DNA from: Candidatus Staskawiczbacteria bacterium RIFOXYD1_FULL_32_13
GTDB lineage: Bacteria; Patescibacteriota; Minisyncoccia; Minisyncoccales; Staskawiczbacteraceae
Direction of reading: 5' to 3'
Assembly (NCBI GenBank): GCA_001820485.1
Contig: MHPU01000044.1
Location: 1-15,651 of the forward strand
Length of the DNA: 15,651 nucleotides
Positions 1-5,371 of this stretch are shown here, piece after piece. The translations under genes and the position numbers were made by a program. How positions within the stretch are numbered: the stretch's first letter is position 1; each line of letters starts with the position of its first letter. The notes under the pieces are model-generated. The model saw nothing but the letters and a program-made list of their open reading frames with translations. It had not been told where the DNA came from and made no database searches.

Positions 1-312
1 TTTAATATGGGCCAATTTATGGCGCCAGCTCTTGGAGTATTGTTTTTTTACTCAGGAGTGTTAATAGAAAATGCAAAGAAAAATTATTTTATTGGTATAA
101 GAACTCCTTGGACTTTAGCTAGTGAAAATGTTTGGAATAAAACTCATAAGCTTGGCGGTAAATTATTTAAAATCTCAGGGATAATTTGTTTATTTGGACT
201 TGTTATTCCTGACATTGCTTTTTATCTTGTAATTATTCCAGTAATGTTTTCTGTAGTTTATAGTTTTGTTTATTCTTATATTGAATTTAAAAAAGAGATA
301 AAAAGCAAATAA
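1..312 (+). CDS. SdpI-like membrane protein, 5'-truncated
   Basis: The frame is open from the first base, so the gene very probably begins upstream; the ATG at 7 is likely internal. About 103 residues are visible. The stretch N-x-F-I-G-I-R-T-P-W-T-L-A-S-E-x-V-W-x-K-T-H is the signature of the SdpI/YhfL family of small integral membrane proteins; in Bacillus, SdpI gives immunity to the SdpC toxin. One hydrophobic segment precedes the signature and two follow it (about residues 55-90), as in the C-terminal half of SdpI, which is usually near 200 residues. The C-terminus is lysine-rich. No SDP toxin gene is visible, so immunity is not implied; many family members are of unknown role. The promoter of cassette A begins 4 bases after the stop. 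Confidence 0.75.
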   Translation, partial: FNMGQFMAPALGVLFFYSGVLIENAKKNYFIGIRTPWTLASENVWNKTHKLGGKLFKISGIICLFGLVIPDIAFYLVIIPVMFSVVYSFVYSYIEFKKEIKSK

Positions 313-315
313 CTA

Positions 316-343
316 TTGACTTGTTTATATAATCTGCTATTAT
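316..343 (+). promoter_or_regulatory. Cassette A promoter
   Basis: TTGACT at 316-321, a 16-base spacer, and TATTAT at 338-343. The predicted transcription start (about 350) falls only about 3 bases before the leader ATG at 353, so the leader mRNA would be essentially leaderless. The geometry is the same at 1068 and 2881. Confidence 0.7.
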
Positions 344-352
344 TAAATTGTT

Positions 353-439
353 ATGAATCAAATCAACCTTGTAAATAAAATCTATTGGTTTTATTTTAGC
401 CCCTTAGGAAAAGAGGTTGGTTTGAGCATTCTAAAATAA
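353..439 (+). CDS. Aromatic-rich leader peptide A (28 aa)
   Basis: A 28-codon frame starts 9 bases after the -10 box and has no Shine-Dalgarno sequence. It begins M-N-Q-I-N and has a run of aromatic codons, Tyr-Trp-Phe-Tyr-Phe, at codons 11-15 (383-397). Three codons (Ser-Pro-Leu) later it enters the sequence at 407-425 that can pair with the terminator's 5' arm. This is the layout of a control peptide in ribosome-mediated attenuation, as in trpL or pheL: a ribosome stalled for lack of charged aromatic tRNA leaves 407-425 free, and a ribosome that reaches the stop covers it. The peptide itself probably has no function. The assignment rests on position, composition and RNA pairing; no homology is recognised. 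Confidence 0.6.
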   Translation: MNQINLVNKIYWFYFSPLGKEVGLSILK

Positions 440-499
440 ATAAGTAATTTAGAGAAATCAAACGAGCCCCTTTTCCAAAAGAAGGGGGCTCGTTTTTTT
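407..499 (+). promoter_or_regulatory. Attenuator A: antiterminator versus terminator
   Basis: Terminator: AACGAGCCCC (461-470) pairs with GGGGCTCGTT (485-494); the stem can extend through 471-474/481-484 with wobbles, and T7 lies at 493-499. Alternative: 407-425 (GGAAAAGAGGTTGGTTTGA) can pair with 458-476, 17 of 19 positions counting one G-U, and this uses up the terminator's 5' arm. 407-425 lies inside leader peptide A, just after its aromatic codons. The structures are mutually exclusive, as expected of an attenuator upstream of the gene at 561. Confidence 0.7.
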
Positions 500-500
500 G

Positions 501-515
501 CACCAACGGTTGGTG
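501..515 (+). other. 7-bp perfect inverted repeat
   Basis: CACCAAC (501-507) and GTTGGTG (509-515) are perfect inverted repeats around one base, between terminator A and the start of the 561 gene. It could be a protein-binding site; the 1-base centre makes an RNA hairpin unlikely without opening several pairs. No family is recognised. Confidence 0.3.
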
Positions 516-560
516 TAGAAAAAGTTGTTCATTCCACAAGTTAAAAAAAGGGGGGGTGTC

Positions 561-962
561 ATGAGTCTTCGTTTAAACGGTCACATGAAGACCGCAGATG
601 AGGCGTTAGATTGTTTTCCTGGCGCGAAAGCTTTGATAGCAAGAATTTATATGGAATATATTCTTGCGGGCATCGATTATTCTTATCAAAAATGCGGTGG
701 GAGTAGTTCTGTGTTCTTTGACTCATTGCAGGAGTATTTGGAGAATCTCTTAAAGGTTGCGACATTCCCAAACGATTTTAGGGAATGCATGGCTAAAGCA
801 GTGGTTTCTGATTTGCCAGGAGAAGACAAACAAAAAGCGGTTCTGATGTGTGTTTTTCTTTTTGTTATCTCTTTGGTTGAATCAAGCTGTAATGGCAGGT
901 ACAAAGGCTCAGAGGGTTGGCAAGAGATTGAGCGTTGGGTGTTGGAGAATTTCAATTGCTAG
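561..962 (+). CDS. Hypothetical protein, 133 aa, in cassette A
   Basis: Function not recognised. The ATG at 561 is preferred over an upstream TTG at 525 because a strong purine-rich ribosome site (AAAAAAAGGGGGGTG) ends 4 bases before it, and because 525-560 would encode an unconvincing Lys/Gly extension. The protein is probably soluble and mostly helical, with five scattered cysteines and a hydrophobic stretch at about residues 95-107 that is too short and polar-flanked to be a clear membrane anchor. It is visibly GC-richer (about 40%) than its neighbours (about 30%), and it has a strong Shine-Dalgarno where most neighbours have none. It shares both traits with the gene at 3080, suggesting a different origin or selection for high expression. 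Expression probably depends on readthrough of attenuator A. Confidence 0.6.
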   Translation: MSLRLNGHMKTADEALDCFPGAKALIARIYMEYILAGIDYSYQKCGGSSSVFFDSLQEYLENLLKVATFPNDFRECMAKAVVSDLPGEDKQKAVLMCVFLFVISLVESSCNGRYKGSEGWQEIERWVLENFNC

Positions 963-991
963 CCCCTCGGCGGAGGAAGGGGCGCAACAAA

Positions 992-1036
992 GGCGGGAAA
1001 CGTTTTGCAGTCGCAAACGCTACCGTCTTTTTATTT
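992..1036 (+). terminator. Probable terminator of cassette A
   Basis: GGCGG (992-996) can pair with CCGTC (1023-1027, one wobble), enclosing CGTTTTGC (1001-1008) paired with GCAAACG (1013-1019) around AGTC. TTTTTATTTTAT follows. Another stem, GCCCCT (963-968) with AGGGGC (978-983), lies just after the stop codon. Confidence 0.55.
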
Positions 1037-1067
1037 TATATAAATATTTTTTAAAAAGTATTAAGGG

Positions 1068-1095
1068 TTGACAATGATTTTAATTCTGATAATAT
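1068..1095 (+). promoter_or_regulatory. Cassette B promoter
   Basis: TTGACA at 1068-1073, a 16-base spacer and TAATAT at 1090-1095. Leader peptide B starts at 1105, close to the predicted transcription start (about 1102), so the mRNA would be leaderless. Confidence 0.75.
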
Positions 1096-1104
1096 ATATA
1101 ATAT

Positions 1105-1194
1105 ATGAATAAAATGCAGTTTCAAAATGATAAAATGATGTCTATGTCTATGATGACTCACAAAATGAGGGCTGTATTTTTGTTTAAGAATTAA
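1105..1194 (+). CDS. Methionine-rich leader peptide B (29 aa)
   Basis: A 29-codon frame starts 10 bases after the -10 box. Eight residues are Met (1, 4, 11, 12, 14, 16, 17, 21), concentrated in M-M-S-M-S-M-M at residues 11-17. Three codons, Thr-His-Lys, then lead into the antiterminator arm at 1167-1175. Leader C has a matching Ser-His-Lys at the equivalent position, so B and C may be related by descent. The downstream gene resembles enzymes that act on S-adenosylmethionine, which fits methionine as the sensed amino acid. That link is inference; the codon run and position are seen directly. Confidence 0.65.
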   Translation: MNKMQFQNDKMMSMSMMTHKMRAVFLFKN

Positions 1195-1247
1195 AAAATA
1201 ATAATTAACATATCAACAAACAGCCCTCTTACGTAGGGATTTTTTTT
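1167..1247 (+). promoter_or_regulatory. Attenuator B
   Basis: GAGGGCTGT (1167-1175, inside leader B) is perfectly complementary to ACAGCCCTC (1220-1228). The competing terminator is CCCT (1224-1227) with AGGG (1235-1238), a 7-base loop and T8 at 1240-1247. The terminator stem is short, so this is the weakest of the three attenuators, but the order (codon run, arm 2, arm 3, arm 4, T-tract) is the same. Confidence 0.6.
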
Positions 1248-1261
1248 GGTAAAAAAATAAA

Positions 1262-2047
1262 ATGAATATAACAATAATAAACGATTGCAATGACCCAAAT
1301 GATTCTGCTAGACAAGTTATAAGGGTGAAATCATTGTTTAAAACTCAGCCTACATTTATTGCAGTGAAAAATGAATTGGAGGCAAGCGGAAATATAATTG
1401 ATGCAATTGATGCAAATGAAAATAAAAAAGGGGTAATAATTGTGAATGTAGCTCCAAGGGGAGGAAAAGGGAAAAAGTTTAAGAATGGCACGCCTTTTGG
1501 GTATTTTTGGTATAAGAAAATTTTAATTGTGTCTAGTATAGACGGGTTGACACTTTCTTTGGTAAATAAATTAAAGATGACTAAATTTATTAATATTTTA
1601 GATACAGAAGAATCTTTAAACATATTAGCTGATAAAAAATATATAAAACAAGAACAAATTAGTTACATAAAAAATAGTCAATTTAGAAGTTTTGATTTTG
1701 AACCAAGAGTTGCATATTATCTGTGGAAAAATAAAAGTATAAAAAGCAAAAAAATTTCTATTGGTGAAATTTCTGATGTGCCAAAAGCAATTTGGTGGGT
1801 GGATAATTTTGGTAATTGTAAAACAACAGTTTTTGCAAAAGAATATAACTTAAAATTTGGTAATTTTCTAAAAACAAATTTTGGCAAATTAAAATATTAC
1901 AAGAGGTTAAAAGATGTGCCTGATAAAAAACCAGCAATAATCACAGGAAGCTCTGGTTTGGGTAAAAATAGATTTTTAGAAGTTGTAATTCAGGGTAAAA
2001 ATGCCGCTAAATATTTTAATTTATCATCTGGTAATCTAATAAATTAG
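1262..2047 (+). CDS. SAM hydroxide adenosyltransferase-like protein (DUF62-related)
   Basis: A 261-aa protein, near the usual length of the SAM hydroxide adenosyltransferase/chlorinase fold, whose known members split S-adenosylmethionine into adenosine and methionine. Recognition is by pattern: an N-terminal I-I-N-D-C-x-D-P-N-D where the family has T-D-F-G-x-x-D; a central I-I-V-N-V-A-P-R-G-G where the family has V-V-D-P-G-V-G; S-S-I-D-G-L-T for P-D-N-G-L-L-T; and a C-terminal domain with W-W-V-D-N-F-G-N-C-K-T-T, matching the family's I-D-x-F-G-N-x-x-T-N. The catalytic Asp of the central motif is not obvious, so the reaction may differ or be lost. It resembles a family I recall from other candidate-phyla genomes. 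No clear ribosome site precedes the ATG. It is the first gene behind the Met-rich leader; the hydrolase at 2129 may be co-transcribed. Confidence 0.6.
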   Translation: MNITIINDCNDPNDSARQVIRVKSLFKTQPTFIAVKNELEASGNIIDAIDANENKKGVIIVNVAPRGGKGKKFKNGTPFGYFWYKKILIVSSIDGLTLSLVNKLKMTKFINILDTEESLNILADKKYIKQEQISYIKNSQFRSFDFEPRVAYYLWKNKSIKSKKISIGEISDVPKAIWWVDNFGNCKTTVFAKEYNLKFGNFLKTNFGKLKYYKRLKDVPDKKPAIITGSSGLGKNRFLEVVIQGKNAAKYFNLSSGNLIN

Positions 2048-2128
2048 TTAAAAATTAATATGATAATGTGAATTGTAAAATAAAAGAAATTAATGTAAAA
2101 TAAAATATAAATTTAAAAAAAGTATTAT

Positions 2129-2869
2129 ATGAAACCATTTAGAACTCGTTTTGCAAAAGATATTGTTTGTGAATTTCTACCACCAAAAAAACCTTCAAAT
2201 AAAGTAATTATTATTTCTAGCGGAGTACCATCTGTACCCAAATTATCAGACACAATAAATTTTTATTCTAATAAAGGTTTTTGGGTTTTTCATCCAAGAT
2301 ATAGGGGAACATGGGAAAGTGATGGGTCTTTTTTAAAAAAATCTTTAGATTTAGATATTCAAGATGTAATTAATCAACTACCAAAAGGTTTTATTTGTTT
2401 AGAGAATAATAAAAAATATTTTATTAAATTAGGTAAATTATATCTTTTTGGTTGTAGTTTTGGCGGACCAGCTGCTATATTAAATTCTAAAGATAAAAGA
2501 GTTTTAAAAGTAGTAACCTTATCTCCTGTAATTGATTGGAGTAGTGAAAGTAAAGATGAGCCATTAGATAAATCTTTTAAATATGCAAAACTAGCTTATG
2601 GAAATGCTTATAGAATAGATACGAAAAAGTGGAATGAATTAAAATTAGGAAAATTTTATAATCCAATAAATAATGTAGATAAAGTTAGTGGTAAAAAGAT
2701 TATGATTTTTCATGCAAAAGATGATAGATCAGTTAATTGGAAGCCAGCTGTTGAGTTTTGCAAAAAAACCGGTTCGGAATTAGTTTTATTAAATAAAGGT
2801 GGACATTTTGGTTCATCATATTTTTCAAAGTTAAAATTTTATAATAAAATTAAGAAATTCATAAAATAG
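2129..2869 (+). CDS. Alpha/beta hydrolase (serine hydrolase)
   Basis: A 246-aa cytoplasmic protein with the alpha/beta-hydrolase pattern. A nucleophile elbow G-C-S-F-G-G places the catalytic Ser at residue 110. H-A-K-D-D-R-S-V at 195-202 supplies the acid (Asp198 or Asp199), and G-G-H-F-G at 224-228 supplies the base (His226). An early P-R-Y-R-G-T-W-E-S-D-G segment matches the oxyanion and loop region of prolyl-oligopeptidase or dienelactone-hydrolase-like members. No signal peptide is visible. The substrate cannot be told from sequence. It follows the DUF62-like gene by 81 AT-rich bases with no hairpin terminator or convincing promoter, so co-transcription is likely. The third cassette promoter starts 12 bases after its stop. 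Confidence 0.8.
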   Translation: MKPFRTRFAKDIVCEFLPPKKPSNKVIIISSGVPSVPKLSDTINFYSNKGFWVFHPRYRGTWESDGSFLKKSLDLDIQDVINQLPKGFICLENNKKYFIKLGKLYLFGCSFGGPAAILNSKDKRVLKVVTLSPVIDWSSESKDEPLDKSFKYAKLAYGNAYRIDTKKWNELKLGKFYNPINNVDKVSGKKIMIFHAKDDRSVNWKPAVEFCKKTGSELVLLNKGGHFGSSYFSKLKFYNKIKKFIK

Positions 2870-2880
2870 ATTTATAGGGG

Positions 2881-2908
2881 TTGACACAGAATTTTAAAAG
2901 AGTAATAT
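2881..2908 (+). promoter_or_regulatory. Cassette C promoter
   Basis: TTGACA at 2881-2886, a 16-base spacer, TAATAT at 2903-2908. The predicted transcription start coincides with the leader ATG at 2915. Confidence 0.75.
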
Positions 2909-2914
2909 AAAATT

Positions 2915-2995
2915 ATGAATATAAACCAAACAGCATTGTTACTTTCCTTATTATTATCTCACAAGGTTGGGAGGTTTTTTATTCACAAATCGTAA
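2915..2995 (+). CDS. Leucine-rich leader peptide C (26 aa)
   Basis: A 26-codon frame begins M-N-I-N about 7 bases past the -10 box, so probably leaderless. Residues 8-14 are L-L-L-S-L-L-L (TTG TTA CTT, Ser, TTA TTA TTA), then Ser-His-Lys, then codons inside the antiterminator arm at 2965-2974. The codon run to arm distance is three codons, as in leaders A and B. The layout matches leuL-type control peptides. It cannot be a signal peptide of the downstream gene, because a stop codon and a terminator intervene. Confidence 0.65.
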   Translation: MNINQTALLLSLLLSHKVGRFFIHKS

Positions 2996-3039
2996 AAAAG
3001 AAAAAAGAATTGTGAAGCCTCCTAGCCGGAGGTTTTTTT
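2965..3039 (+). promoter_or_regulatory. Attenuator C
   Basis: Terminator: CCTCC (3018-3022) with GGAGG (3028-3032), loop TAGCC, T7 at 3033-3039. Antiterminator: GGTTGGGAGG (2965-2974, in leader C) pairs fully with CCTCCTAGCC (3018-3027), counting two wobbles, and is reinforced by the inner stem TTCACAA (2982-2988) with TTGTGAA (3010-3016). The two states exclude each other. This is the cleanest of the three attenuators. Confidence 0.75.
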
Positions 3040-3079
3040 GTTTGTTCTTTGGTAATTTTGTAGAAAGGAAGTGTGTATT

Positions 3080-3376
3080 ATGGATTGCAGAAGAGTTGGA
3101 TGCGACGGGCAGATGAATGAGGGCAACAAGGAACGAGTTGGTCTTTGGAGTCAAAGAATTCTTCTTGTTTGCCCGAAGTGTAAACTGTGTCATGAGGAAA
3201 CCGGAGCAGATGCGCGGAGTAAGAAGGTGAAAAGCAATGTTTTGGTGTGGGACACAGTTTGTCCAATTGAAGTTCCTGAGACTTCTATCAGTCTTAAATT
3301 GCTGGCTACCCATCATTATGACGATGATTTGGTGTGGCTACAATGGAAGGGGCTTGACACGGGGACTGGGTTTTGA
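3080..3376 (+). CDS. Small cysteine-rich protein (98 aa) in cassette C
   Basis: Function not recognised. The ATG at 3080 is chosen over a GTG at 3071 because AAAGGAAG (3063-3070) sits at ribosome-site distance from it. Cysteines at 3, 8, 31, 34, 37 and 61 include C-P-K-C-K-L-C followed by His38; C3/C8 with C31/C34 or C34/C37 could bind zinc in a ribbon-like fold. The C-terminal half is acidic and Trp-rich. There are no membrane segments. Like the gene at 561 it is GC-richer (near 47% in the part counted) than the rest of the window and has a clear Shine-Dalgarno. It stands alone between attenuator C and the terminator at 3552, so its expression should depend on readthrough at the Leu-rich leader. 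A leucine-linked function cannot be read from the protein itself. Confidence 0.55.
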   Translation: MDCRRVGCDGQMNEGNKERVGLWSQRILLVCPKCKLCHEETGADARSKKVKSNVLVWDTVCPIEVPETSISLKLLATHHYDDDLVWLQWKGLDTGTGF

Positions 3377-3404
3377 TAAACTAAAAGTAGGAAGGTTGGT
3401 GATC

Positions 3405-3538
3405 TGGCGTTGGAGTGGGGTCGCCGGCATTTCTCGGCGAAGTTTACGGGTCGGCGACCCCCTCCTTGCCATTGTTTGATCTTTCAGGTCATCTTTCTTT
3501 TGAAAGATGGCAAATCGAAAAAACTTGAGCTTCGGCTC
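3405..3538 (+). other. Highly structured 3' region (stacked hairpins)
   Basis: Large stem: TGGC (3405-3408)/GCCA (3468-3471), then 3412-3426 with 3452-3465, forming 14 pairs with one bulged T and a 25-base loop. TCGCCG (3421-3426) can instead pair with CGGCGA at 3434-3439. Two more hairpins follow: CATCTTTC (3490-3497)/GAAAGATG (3502-3509), and GAGC-TTCG-GCTC (3527-3538) with a stable UUCG loop. No known RNA family is recognised; it may be a structured 3' UTR or a processed small RNA. Confidence 0.45.
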
Positions 3539-3551
3539 TAATCGATATATT

Positions 3552-3583
3552 AAGTGGTAACTCTTCGGAGATACCACTTTTTT
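3552..3583 (+). terminator. Strong intrinsic terminator with UUCG loop
   Basis: AAGTGGTA (3552-3559) pairs perfectly with TACCACTT (3572-3579), enclosing CTC-TTCG-GAG (3561-3570) with single A bulges opposite each other. Six T residues run from 3578 to 3583. It ends cassette C. Confidence 0.9.
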
Positions 3584-3584
3584 C

Positions 3585-3612
3585 TTGCAAAAAATTTTAT
3601 TTATGGTAATAT
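3585..3612 (+). promoter_or_regulatory. Promoter of the Rrf2-isc-mnmA operon
   Basis: TTGCAA at 3585-3590, a 16-base spacer, TAATAT at 3607-3612. It lies directly after the terminator and 43 bases before the Rrf2-family start codon. Confidence 0.6.
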
Positions 3613-3617
3613 TAAAG

Positions 3618-3634
3618 CAGACTGATTTAGTCTG
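3618..3634 (+). promoter_or_regulatory. Probable Rrf2-family operator
   Basis: CAGACT (3618-3623) and AGTCTG (3629-3634) form a perfect 6-bp inverted repeat around GATTT, at the expected transcription start. Rrf2/IscR-type regulators commonly repress their own operons from such sites. That this site belongs to the regulator encoded next to it is inference. Confidence 0.5.
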
Positions 3635-3654
3635 TTTTTATTTTTTAAAAAAAT

Positions 3655-4047
3655 ATGTTTCAAGTTACAAAAAAAGTTGAATATGGACTTAGGGCTATGA
3701 TTATCTTAGCTAAAAATTACAAAGCAAAAAAAGTTTGTTCTGTTAAATTTTTGTCTGAAAAAGAAGAAATGCCTTTTGATTTTTTGGAAAAGATTATTTC
3801 TTGTTTAGAAAAATCAAAATTAGTTAAAGGGTCTAAAGGTTCTACTGGCGGATATTTACTTACAAAAAACCCAAATAAAATAAATGTGAAAAATATAATT
3901 AGTTCTTTAGAGGGAACAAAAGCAATGACTAATTGTCCTTTTTGTCCAAGAAATAAAAAATGTATTGCAAAAAATGCTTGGAAAAAAATTGATAATTCTT
4001 TGTCAAAAACTTTGCAAGATATAACATTAGCCCAATTAATTAAATGA
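3655..4047 (+). CDS. Rrf2/IscR-family transcriptional regulator
   Basis: A 130-aa protein with the Rrf2 winged-helix domain: V-E-Y-G-L-R-A-M near the N-terminus, then L-E-K-I-I-S-C-L and G-S-x-G-G-Y-L-L as the wing. Cys94, Cys97 and Cys103 (C-P-F-C-x5-C) sit where IscR and NsrR carry their Fe-S ligands. IscR uses C-x5-C-x5-C, so the first spacing is shorter here. It probably senses Fe-S cluster or sulfur status and represses its own operon through the inverted repeat at 3618. Its stop overlaps the desulfurase start (ATGA at 4044-4047), implying translational coupling. Confidence 0.88.
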   Translation: MFQVTKKVEYGLRAMIILAKNYKAKKVCSVKFLSEKEEMPFDFLEKIISCLEKSKLVKGSKGSTGGYLLTKNPNKINVKNIISSLEGTKAMTNCPFCPRNKKCIAKNAWKKIDNSLSKTLQDITLAQLIK

Positions 4048-5243
4048 AAAATATTTATTTAGATCATGCGTCAACTACTCCTATGGATAAAAAAGTGGCA
4101 AAAGCTATGGCTGTTTGTCAGGCAAAAATTTATGGTAATGCAGGTTCTTTGCACAAAGCAGGAAGAGAAGCTAAAGCAGAATTAATTAAAGCAAGAAAGA
4201 CAATTGCTCAAATTTTAAGCTGCAGGATAGAAGAAATAGTTTTTACAGGTTCAGGCACTGAATCAGATAATTTAGCTGTTTTGGGAGTTATGCGCACAAA
4301 CAAAAGTTTTGGAAATCATATTATTGTTTCTAGTATAGAACATCATGCAGTTTTATTTACTGCTGAAAGTTTAAAAAAAGTGGGCTTTGAGCTTTCTATA
4401 TTGTCAGTAAATAGAGATGGTATTATTTTGATAGATAATCTTAAAAAAACTATAAATGATAAAACAACTCTTGTTTCTATAATGTATGCAAATAATGAAA
4501 TAGGAACTATTGAGCCAATTAGAGAAATTGCAGAAATTATTAAACAAATAAGACAAGATAGGCAAAATAGAAATATTAAAACTCCTATATATTTTCATAC
4601 TGATGCTTGCCAGGCTGCGGGATTTTTAGATTTAAATGTACAAAATTTGGGAGTGGATTTGCTTACTATAAATGGAAGTAAAATTTATGGACCAAAAGGA
4701 ACCGGAGTTTTATATATAAAATCCGGTGTTAGAATAGAGCCAATAATTTTTGGCGGAGGGCAGGAACAGGGCAGAAGAAGTGGAACAGAAAATATTGTAG
4801 GAATTGTTGGCTTAACCGAAGCGCTTAAAATTGCAAACGCAAAGATAAAAACAGAATCAGTCCGTGAAACAAAATTAAGAGATTATTTTATAAAACAAGT
4901 TTTAGTTAAAATTCCCAAAGTTGTATTAAATGGATCACAAGAAAAAAGATTGCCCAATAATATAAATATTTCTATTTTAGATATTGAAGGTGAGGCTATG
5001 CTTTTGTGGCTGGATAAATATGGAATTTATTGTTCTACAGGTTCTGCTTGTGATTCGCAAAGTTTAGAACCATCTCATGTTATTTTAGCTTTGGGTAGAC
5101 CTTATGAATTTGCCAATGGAGCTTTGCGTTTCACTTTGGGCAGAAGTACTACAAAAAAAGATTTAGATTATGTTTTAAAAGTTTTACCAAAAATTGCTTC
5201 TGATTTACGCAAAATTTCTCCAGTAAATGTAAAAATGGGATAA
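4044..5243 (+). CDS. iscS: Cysteine desulfurase (IscS/NifS family)
   Basis: A 399-aa PLP enzyme that takes sulfur from L-cysteine, leaving alanine, and passes it as persulfide. The N-terminal Y-L-D-H-A-S-T-T-P is typical. Other landmarks are G-S-G-T-E-S-D-N (phosphate-binding region), His100 (PLP-stacking), Asp187 and Gln190 in H-T-D-A-C-Q, the Schiff-base Lys213 in S-K-I-Y-G-P-K-G, and R-S-G-T-E-N. The active-site cysteine is Cys336 in C-S-T-G-S-A-C-D-S, on the short-gap, IscS/NifS-type loop. Length is normal. It is followed by the Fe-S scaffold gene and MnmA, so both Fe-S assembly and tRNA thiolation are plausible acceptors. The gap after it holds two repeat elements. Confidence 0.95.
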   Translation: MKNIYLDHASTTPMDKKVAKAMAVCQAKIYGNAGSLHKAGREAKAELIKARKTIAQILSCRIEEIVFTGSGTESDNLAVLGVMRTNKSFGNHIIVSSIEHHAVLFTAESLKKVGFELSILSVNRDGIILIDNLKKTINDKTTLVSIMYANNEIGTIEPIREIAEIIKQIRQDRQNRNIKTPIYFHTDACQAAGFLDLNVQNLGVDLLTINGSKIYGPKGTGVLYIKSGVRIEPIIFGGGQEQGRRSGTENIVGIVGLTEALKIANAKIKTESVRETKLRDYFIKQVLVKIPKVVLNGSQEKRLPNNINISILDIEGEAMLLWLDKYGIYCSTGSACDSQSLEPSHVILALGRPYEFANGALRFTLGRSTTKKDLDYVLKVLPKIASDLRKISPVNVKMG

Positions 5244-5267
5244 TTCGCTGGCAAATAAACTTTTTTT
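5244..5267 (+). repeat. Direct repeat, copy 1 (half element)
   Basis: TTCGCT then GGCAAATAAACTTTTTTT, directly after the desulfurase stop codon. It matches 6041-6065, directly after the scaffold-gene stop. At 6041 the sequence forms the left arm of a full palindrome; here the matching right arm is missing and another palindromic element starts at 5277. Confidence 0.7.
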
Positions 5268-5276
5268 CTTCGCTCG

Positions 5277-5346
5277 CTGACATGTCTTTTTCTGCGCGCC
5301 ACGGCCTCTCTACGGGGCACCCGCGTGCTCGAAAAAGACATATCAG
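5277..5346 (+). repeat. Variable-arm palindromic element, copy 1
   Basis: A 38-base GC-rich core (5293-5330) is flanked by inverted arms: CTGACATGTCTTTTTC (5277-5292) and GAAAAAGACATATCAG (5331-5346), 15 of 16 paired. The same core, with one base change, occurs at 6568-6605 inside mnmA, but with different, also self-complementary arms. TTCGCT or GCTCG motifs flank both copies. The core can fold further: GCGCGC with GCGTGC near its ends. Confidence 0.8.
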
Positions 5347-5371
5347 CTCGCACTAAAATATATTTTCAAAA

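Noticed and set aside
850..1071. Open frame of 73 codons overlapping the end of the 561 gene
   Set aside because: Frame shadow: it crosses the likely terminator and has no start signal.
3107..3121. GGATGCGACGGG-like stretch at about 3098-3110 resembling the tmRNA 5' motif GGATTCGACGGG
   Set aside because: No T-arm or CCA-type 3' end follows, and the region reads as a coding sequence with a good ribosome site.
3237..3479. Open frame of 80 codons covering the end of the cysteine-rich gene and the hairpin region
   Set aside because: It overlaps a better-supported gene in another frame, lacks a ribosome site, and runs through strong stem structures.
4404..4598. Minus-strand open frames within the desulfurase and copA genes
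   Set aside because: Low-complexity shadows of well-supported plus-strand genes without start signals.
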